Source: Thalassiosira profunda (lineage: Eukaryota; Bacillariophyta; Thalassiosirophyceae; Thalassiosirales; Thalassiosiraceae). From it: a stretch of DNA of 20,340 bases. The position numbers and the translations under genes were made by a program. This document shows, piece after piece, positions 16,730-20,340 of this stretch; positions within the stretch are counted from its first letter, which is position 1; each line of letters opens with the position of its first letter. The DNA lies in NCBI GenBank assembly GCA_036939355.1, contig JALLAP010000122.1, positions 1-20,340 of the forward strand. The letters run 5' to 3'. Under the pieces are notes generated by a model that had not been told where the DNA came from, searched no databases, and worked only from the letters and a program-made list of their open reading frames with translations.

Positions 16730-19700
16730 ATGCGGAGGTCGGCGGCGGGCAGCAACGGCCGGGGCTGGAACGGCGGTGGACGGGGCGGCGGGCGCGGTCG
16801 AGGCGGCGGCCAGGGAAATAATTATGACAACGATTGGAACTCCCGGGGAGGACGGGCTCGCTCGGCCAACAACGACCAAGGGGGCGGTGGGCGCGGCCAC
16901 GGCAATAACAACGGCAATGCGTGGGATGCCCGCGGCGGGGGGCGAGCCAGATCCTCAAACAACGTCGCAACCGGCGTCAACCTAGCCGCCCACCCTCCCT
17001 ATGCTGAAGCCGCCCCGGACACGGAGCCCGCCCTACGTGTCCTCGCCTTCCACGAACAGGGGCACAGAGTCGCCTTCGCCTGCTATTCCGAGGAAAATAA
17101 TGAAATCGTAATTGAGGACTGCGCCAGCCACGGGGGAAATGACACCGAGCGCATCATCCAGGGGGTGTTGGCGGCGTGCCGGCCCAATTTGATTCTGGTG
17201 GGGAACAAGGTGGTGGCCAATGCGCCGTTGTTGGAGTGTCTGACGACGATGCCGCTGGGGGAGGGGGACGGGGGTGATGGGAATGGGAGGAGCAATGACA
17301 ATCGGCAGCTGGAGGGAGGGGGAGAGAATGGAGAGCGCCCCGCCGCCGCCATTCCCTACCAGCTCCTCAAATCCTCCGCCTTCGAGCCGCGGCAGTGCCG
17401 CTCCGTCATCCTCACCAAATTGCGCGTCCTGACGCTGCTCCGGCGCCAGTCGGCCAACCCGCACGACAACTTTGCCCACGCCCAGAATTACACGCCCGGA
17501 TTGCACTCCAGCGGCGTGGGGGGAATGGCGGCCCACCCCCCGAGCAGCTTCCACTCCTTGGCGTCGGTCGTCGACTTTGATTCGCCCACATTGGTGCGAT
17601 CGTTGGGGGCGTTGTTGACGTACCTCCGCTCGACCGCCTTTCGATTGGAAGAGGGATTCACCGTCACCGTCAACGACGTGCGGCGCTGTCCCGCCTCCGA
17701 TTCGTTCCTCCGGCTGGAGGAAACGACGCTCCGCACGCTCCGCATCTTTGCCACCGACCGCCACCCCCTCGTGGCGGCGAACAACAAGGGTCGAACGTAC
17801 GGGAAGAGCAAGGAGGGGTTCAGCCTCTTCACGTTGTTGGATCGAACCAAATCCAAGGCGGGGAGGGAGCGGCTCCGGCAGTGGATGCGGCAGCCGCTGC
17901 GCCGGCCGGGGGAGATTCGCAAGNTCCAAGGCGGGGAGGGAGCGGCTCCGGCAGTGGATGCGGCAGCCGCTGCGCCGGCCGGGGGAGATTCGCAAGCGCC
18001 ACGCGGGGATGGAACTGTTTTTGCATCCCGAGTGCCACCCCGCGGCGTCGCTGCTGTTGGAGCGGCTGGGCGACGTGGGGAGCATGGAGTCGATCCTGAT
18101 GCGGATGCAGCGGTGCACGTCCCAGCCCAACGACTTTTTGGTGCTGGGGAAGATGCTCGAGGCGGCGCACGCGATCGTGGCCGCGCTGAATGGGGAGCTG
18201 CGGGAGAAGGCGTTTAGGTTGGATACCGGCGAAGGCGAGGGAATGCAGAGCATGGATGTCGATGGGGGTTCGCGGCGCGAGTACCCGTCCGTAGCGTACG
18301 TCGACGAGCTGCTGCGGAGGTGCCACGTGCAGGAGATTCGCAATCTGCGCGAGCGCATGGCGACCATCATCGACGAGGAGGTGACGGCCGAGGTGAAAGA
18401 TCGCGTGGTGATCAACTACGGCTTCCACGAGGAATTGGATCGCGCCAAGGAGACGTTCGAGACGCTCGACGAGACCCTCTCGGAAGTGGGACGGCAGGTG
18501 TTGGGCCGGCACCAGGATCTCATCTCGCTCAAGGTGGTGTTCTTGCCGCAGGTGGGCTTTTTGGTGTCAATCGACAAGCGGCAGCACGCGTACGACGAGG
18601 CGGCCAACGCGTTCCCCAACATACCCGAGGACTTTGAGTTTGTCTTTGTGCAGGACGACGACGCCTTCTTCAAATCGGACGAGATGAACCAGCTCGATGA
18701 GGAGATTGGCGATCTGGACGCGTTCATTAAGGACACCGAGGCGCTCCTTGTCAGCGACCTCGAAGAGGAAGTGCTGGAGCGAGAAAGCGAGCTGCGGGCG
18801 ACGTTTGGAGCGTTGGCCGACCTCGACTGCATACTCAGTCTGGCGGGATGCGCGGCGGACCTCGGTTTCGTCAGACCCGACATTGCGCCGGCCGAGGAGG
18901 GCGTCATTCGGATCGAAAACGGGCGGCACCCTCTGCAGGAATTGATCGTGGACGACGATTTTATCCCAAACGATACGGAAATGGACAACACCAATCGCGT
19001 GCTGATGGTGACCGGTCCCAACTTCAGCGGCAAGAGCTGCTACGCCCGCCAGGTGGGCGTGTTGGTGTACCTCGCGCACGTGGGATCCTACCTTCCCTGC
19101 GACTCGGCCAAGATCTCCGTCATGGATCAGATCATCGTGAACTTTGGCGACATCGAGACCTGCTCCGTGCCGCAGAGCACCTTCCAGAGGGATCTCACCC
19201 AGATGGCTGGCATCATGCGCAAGGCCACGCCCCACACCCTCGTCCTGATCGACGAGTTTGGCAAAGGAACGGCGCCCACGTCGGGCATTGCCGTCATGGC
19301 ATCGGCCATGCAGCGCCTCGCCCGGAGCAAGTGCAAGTGCGTGGCGACCACTCATTTTCTGGAACTGTTCTCCCTTGGCCTCCTCAAAGACGGCCAGGAT
19401 GGAGTCAAGGCGGTTCAGATGTCCATCCACGTGCCCCAAACGGACGAGGACGATGCAGTGCCGCTGTTCAAGCTCGAGGATGGCGTGGCGCAGTCTTCGG
19501 CGGGCCTGGTGTGTGCGCGGATGGCCGGGCTGAACCGAAAGGTGGTCGATAGAGCCTCGGACATCATATCGGCGCTGAAAGGCGGTGAGCAGGTGAAGCC
19601 TCTTCCGGAGAGCATGAACGCCAACTCTCCTTTTCAGCCCAACGTGCGTTCGGCGATCCGACTATTTCTGGCTGTAGACTCCTGGGCGAATGCGTCGGAC

Positions 19701-19742
19701 GAGGATCTGGCGCTCCTTCAAACCATCGTGGACTCGATGTGA
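16730..19742 (+). CDS. MSH5: MutS homolog 5 (meiotic), frame broken by assembly duplication
   Basis: The gene starts at the ATG at 16730 and ends with the TGA at 19740-19742. Allowing for a 73-bp artefact at 17924-17996 it encodes 979 residues. Order: an RGG/Asn/Gly-rich low-complexity N-terminus (about 1-85); a MutS connector-like region (FACYSEENNEIVIEDC); the lever/core domain (FTLLDRTKSKAGRERLRQWM); then the ATPase with Walker A GPNFSGKS (738-745), SVPQSTFQRDLTQMAGIM, Walker B LVLIDEFGKGT (Asp817, Glu818) and the TTHFLEL switch. There is no mismatch-binding domain with a Phe-x-Glu motif. That absence, together with the DEFGKGT and SVPQSTF forms, points to MSH5, not MSH2/3/6. MSH5 pairs with MSH4 as a clamp on Holliday-type joints to promote meiotic crossovers. 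All ATPase motifs look intact. No intron is needed. Confidence 0.85.
17852..17923. repeat. 72-bp direct repeat, copy 1 (left of N)
   Basis: This segment of the MSH5 core domain starts TCCAAGGCGGGG and ends GATTCGCAAG. It is repeated without a mismatch immediately after a single N. Confidence 0.97.
17924..17924. other. Assembly gap base (N)
   Basis: A single ambiguous base sits exactly between two identical 72-bp copies. This is the pattern left when two overlapping contigs are joined with a nominal one-base gap instead of being merged. Confidence 0.95.
17925..17996. repeat. 72-bp direct repeat, copy 2 (right of N)
   Basis: Identical to 17852-17923. Counting only one copy and dropping the N puts the upstream and downstream MSH5 frames in register. 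Keeping both adds 73 bp and breaks the frame. Confidence 0.97.
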
Positions 19743-19848
19743 ATGCCGCTCGCATAAATACACAGGCGCTTTGGAAGTGTCCGTTGTATCCAATGGTAGC
19801 TATTAGACAGAGCATACCTCCATTCCTTCTATTCTACTCTGATTGCGA
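19743..19848. other. Convergent 3' spacer
   Basis: These 106 bp separate the stops of MSH5 and topoisomerase II. They are AT-richer than the flanking genes and presumably carry both 3' ends. Confidence 0.35.
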
Positions 19849-20340
19849 TCAAAGGTGAGGCTCGAGCTTGTCGAGATCCTCTCTCCACAAGTCGGCCGGA
19901 GTTGTATTCTTTATCTTGTCCAGCTTGGCGTCCGTTTTGCTGGCCTCCTCGTTGAGCCCTTCTATCTTCTCGGAAGTCAGCGACGACAATGGCATGTTCA
20001 GCAAATAGTCGTACTCTTTGGCCAACTCCTTCGCATCAGTTTCGTCCGCGGTCGATCCATCGATCACCGCACTGGTTGAGGCCTCCAACCGACGTTTTGT
20101 CACTGTATTGTTCAGTTTGATGGCATCGAGCTCCGAGCTCTTTGCAAATTCCATCTCTTCCAGCAAAGCATTGGTGGCCTCTTTCGACTTTCGTCCGTGG
20201 AGGAGATCAATCTCGTCTGCCGCGACGGCCTCGATGAATCTCGCTTTGTTTCGCATTAACGTCGCAGAATGTTCCATGTTGCTCTCTAGGACAGACTTAC
20301 GATCGGCGTAGAGGTCCAGGCGGACAGGAAAGAAGGCATC
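19849..20340 (-). CDS. TOP2: DNA topoisomerase II, C-terminal fragment (runs off right edge)
   Basis: The minus-strand frame is open from the window edge to a TGA at 19851-19849, giving 163 residues of the C-terminal part. FFPVRLDLYADRK and MRNKARFIEAV match the coiled-coil end of the eukaryotic Top2 breakage-reunion core. YDYLLNMPLSSLTSEKIEGL and TPADLWREDLDKLE match the conserved block that closes the core, where most homologs read MPLWSLT and PEDLWREDL. The Met at 20277 is internal and is not a start. Top2 passes one duplex through another to untangle chromosomes. The protein ends only three residues after DLDKLE, so the long charged C-terminal tail seen in many eukaryotes is missing, unless an unseen 3' exon exists. 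Family identification is firm. Confidence 0.85.
   Translation of the reverse strand, partial: DAFFPVRLDLYADRKSVLESNMEHSATLMRNKARFIEAVAADEIDLLHGRKSKEATNALLEEMEFAKSSELDAIKLNNTVTKRRLEASTSAVIDGSTADETDAKELAKEYDYLLNMPLSSLTSEKIEGLNEEASKTDAKLDKIKNTTPADLWREDLDKLEPHL

Noticed and set aside
17852..17996. True tandem duplication or mobile-element footprint in MSH5
   Set aside because: Perfect identity, the N exactly at the junction and frame restoration on collapse all favour an unmerged contig overlap.
1..20340. Transposons, viral insertions, CRISPR arrays, tRNA or rRNA genes
   Set aside because: No transposase, reverse transcriptase, capsid or integrase motif, no regularly spaced repeats, and no tRNA-like cloverleaf with a T-loop consensus were seen by eye.

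Overview
This is a nuclear window from a unicellular eukaryote, most likely an ochrophyte (diatom-like) or a related alga with a secondary plastid. The evidence is as follows. Introns are spliceosomal, mostly short (76-157 bp), with GT-AG ends and recognisable branch and pyrimidine tracts. All recognisable families are eukaryotic: MSH5, topoisomerase II, PRA1, class 3 lipase, TPR-DnaJ and ShKT repeats. One small protein starts with a bipartite plastid-targeting leader carrying an 'AFVP' cleavage motif typical of plastids inside a chloroplast ER. The DNA is moderately GC-rich and gene-dense. I saw no transposon, CRISPR array, rRNA or tRNA gene.

Layout, left to right. (1) Start of a minus-strand gene running off the left edge (1-142). 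(2) A plus-strand secreted or membrane protein with a Cys-rich tail (369-938). (3) A tentative spliced minus-strand small gene (about 1415-1972). (4) A spliced plastid-targeted small protein with CP12-like layout (2358-2877). (5) A large minus-strand polytopic membrane protein with a C-terminal class 3 lipase domain, three exons (3139-6359). (6) A plus-strand TPR-DnaJ co-chaperone interrupted by two apparent 1-base losses (6625-9207). (7) A minus-strand PRA1-family protein (9261-9914). (8) A minus-strand small secreted 10-Cys protein (10328-10633). (9) A plus-strand AlkB-like 2OG-Fe(II) oxygenase (10846-11595). (10) A plus-strand SDR fused to tandem VOC (glyoxalase-fold) halves, one intron (12143-14191). 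(11) A minus-strand type II membrane protein with four ShKT-like repeats (14311-16398). (12) A plus-strand MSH5 with an RGG-rich N-terminus, broken by a 72-bp duplication around a single N (16730-19742). (13) The C-terminal end of a minus-strand DNA topoisomerase II running off the right edge (19849-20340).

Genes mostly alternate strands, with short divergent promoter spacers (about 210-390 bp) and short convergent 3' spacers (about 50-260 bp). There are no operons, and neighbouring genes share no obvious pathway. Several genes touch the endomembrane system (PRA1, membrane lipase, ShKT receptor-like protein, secreted Cys-rich protein), and two act on chromosomes (MSH5, Top2), but this may be chance. 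The most interesting items are the SDR-VOC fusion, the stepwise-duplicated ShKT protein, the RGG-tailed MSH5, and three frame breaks. At least one of those breaks is clearly an assembly artefact, which colours how the other two should be read. I found no convincing undescribed multi-gene system.
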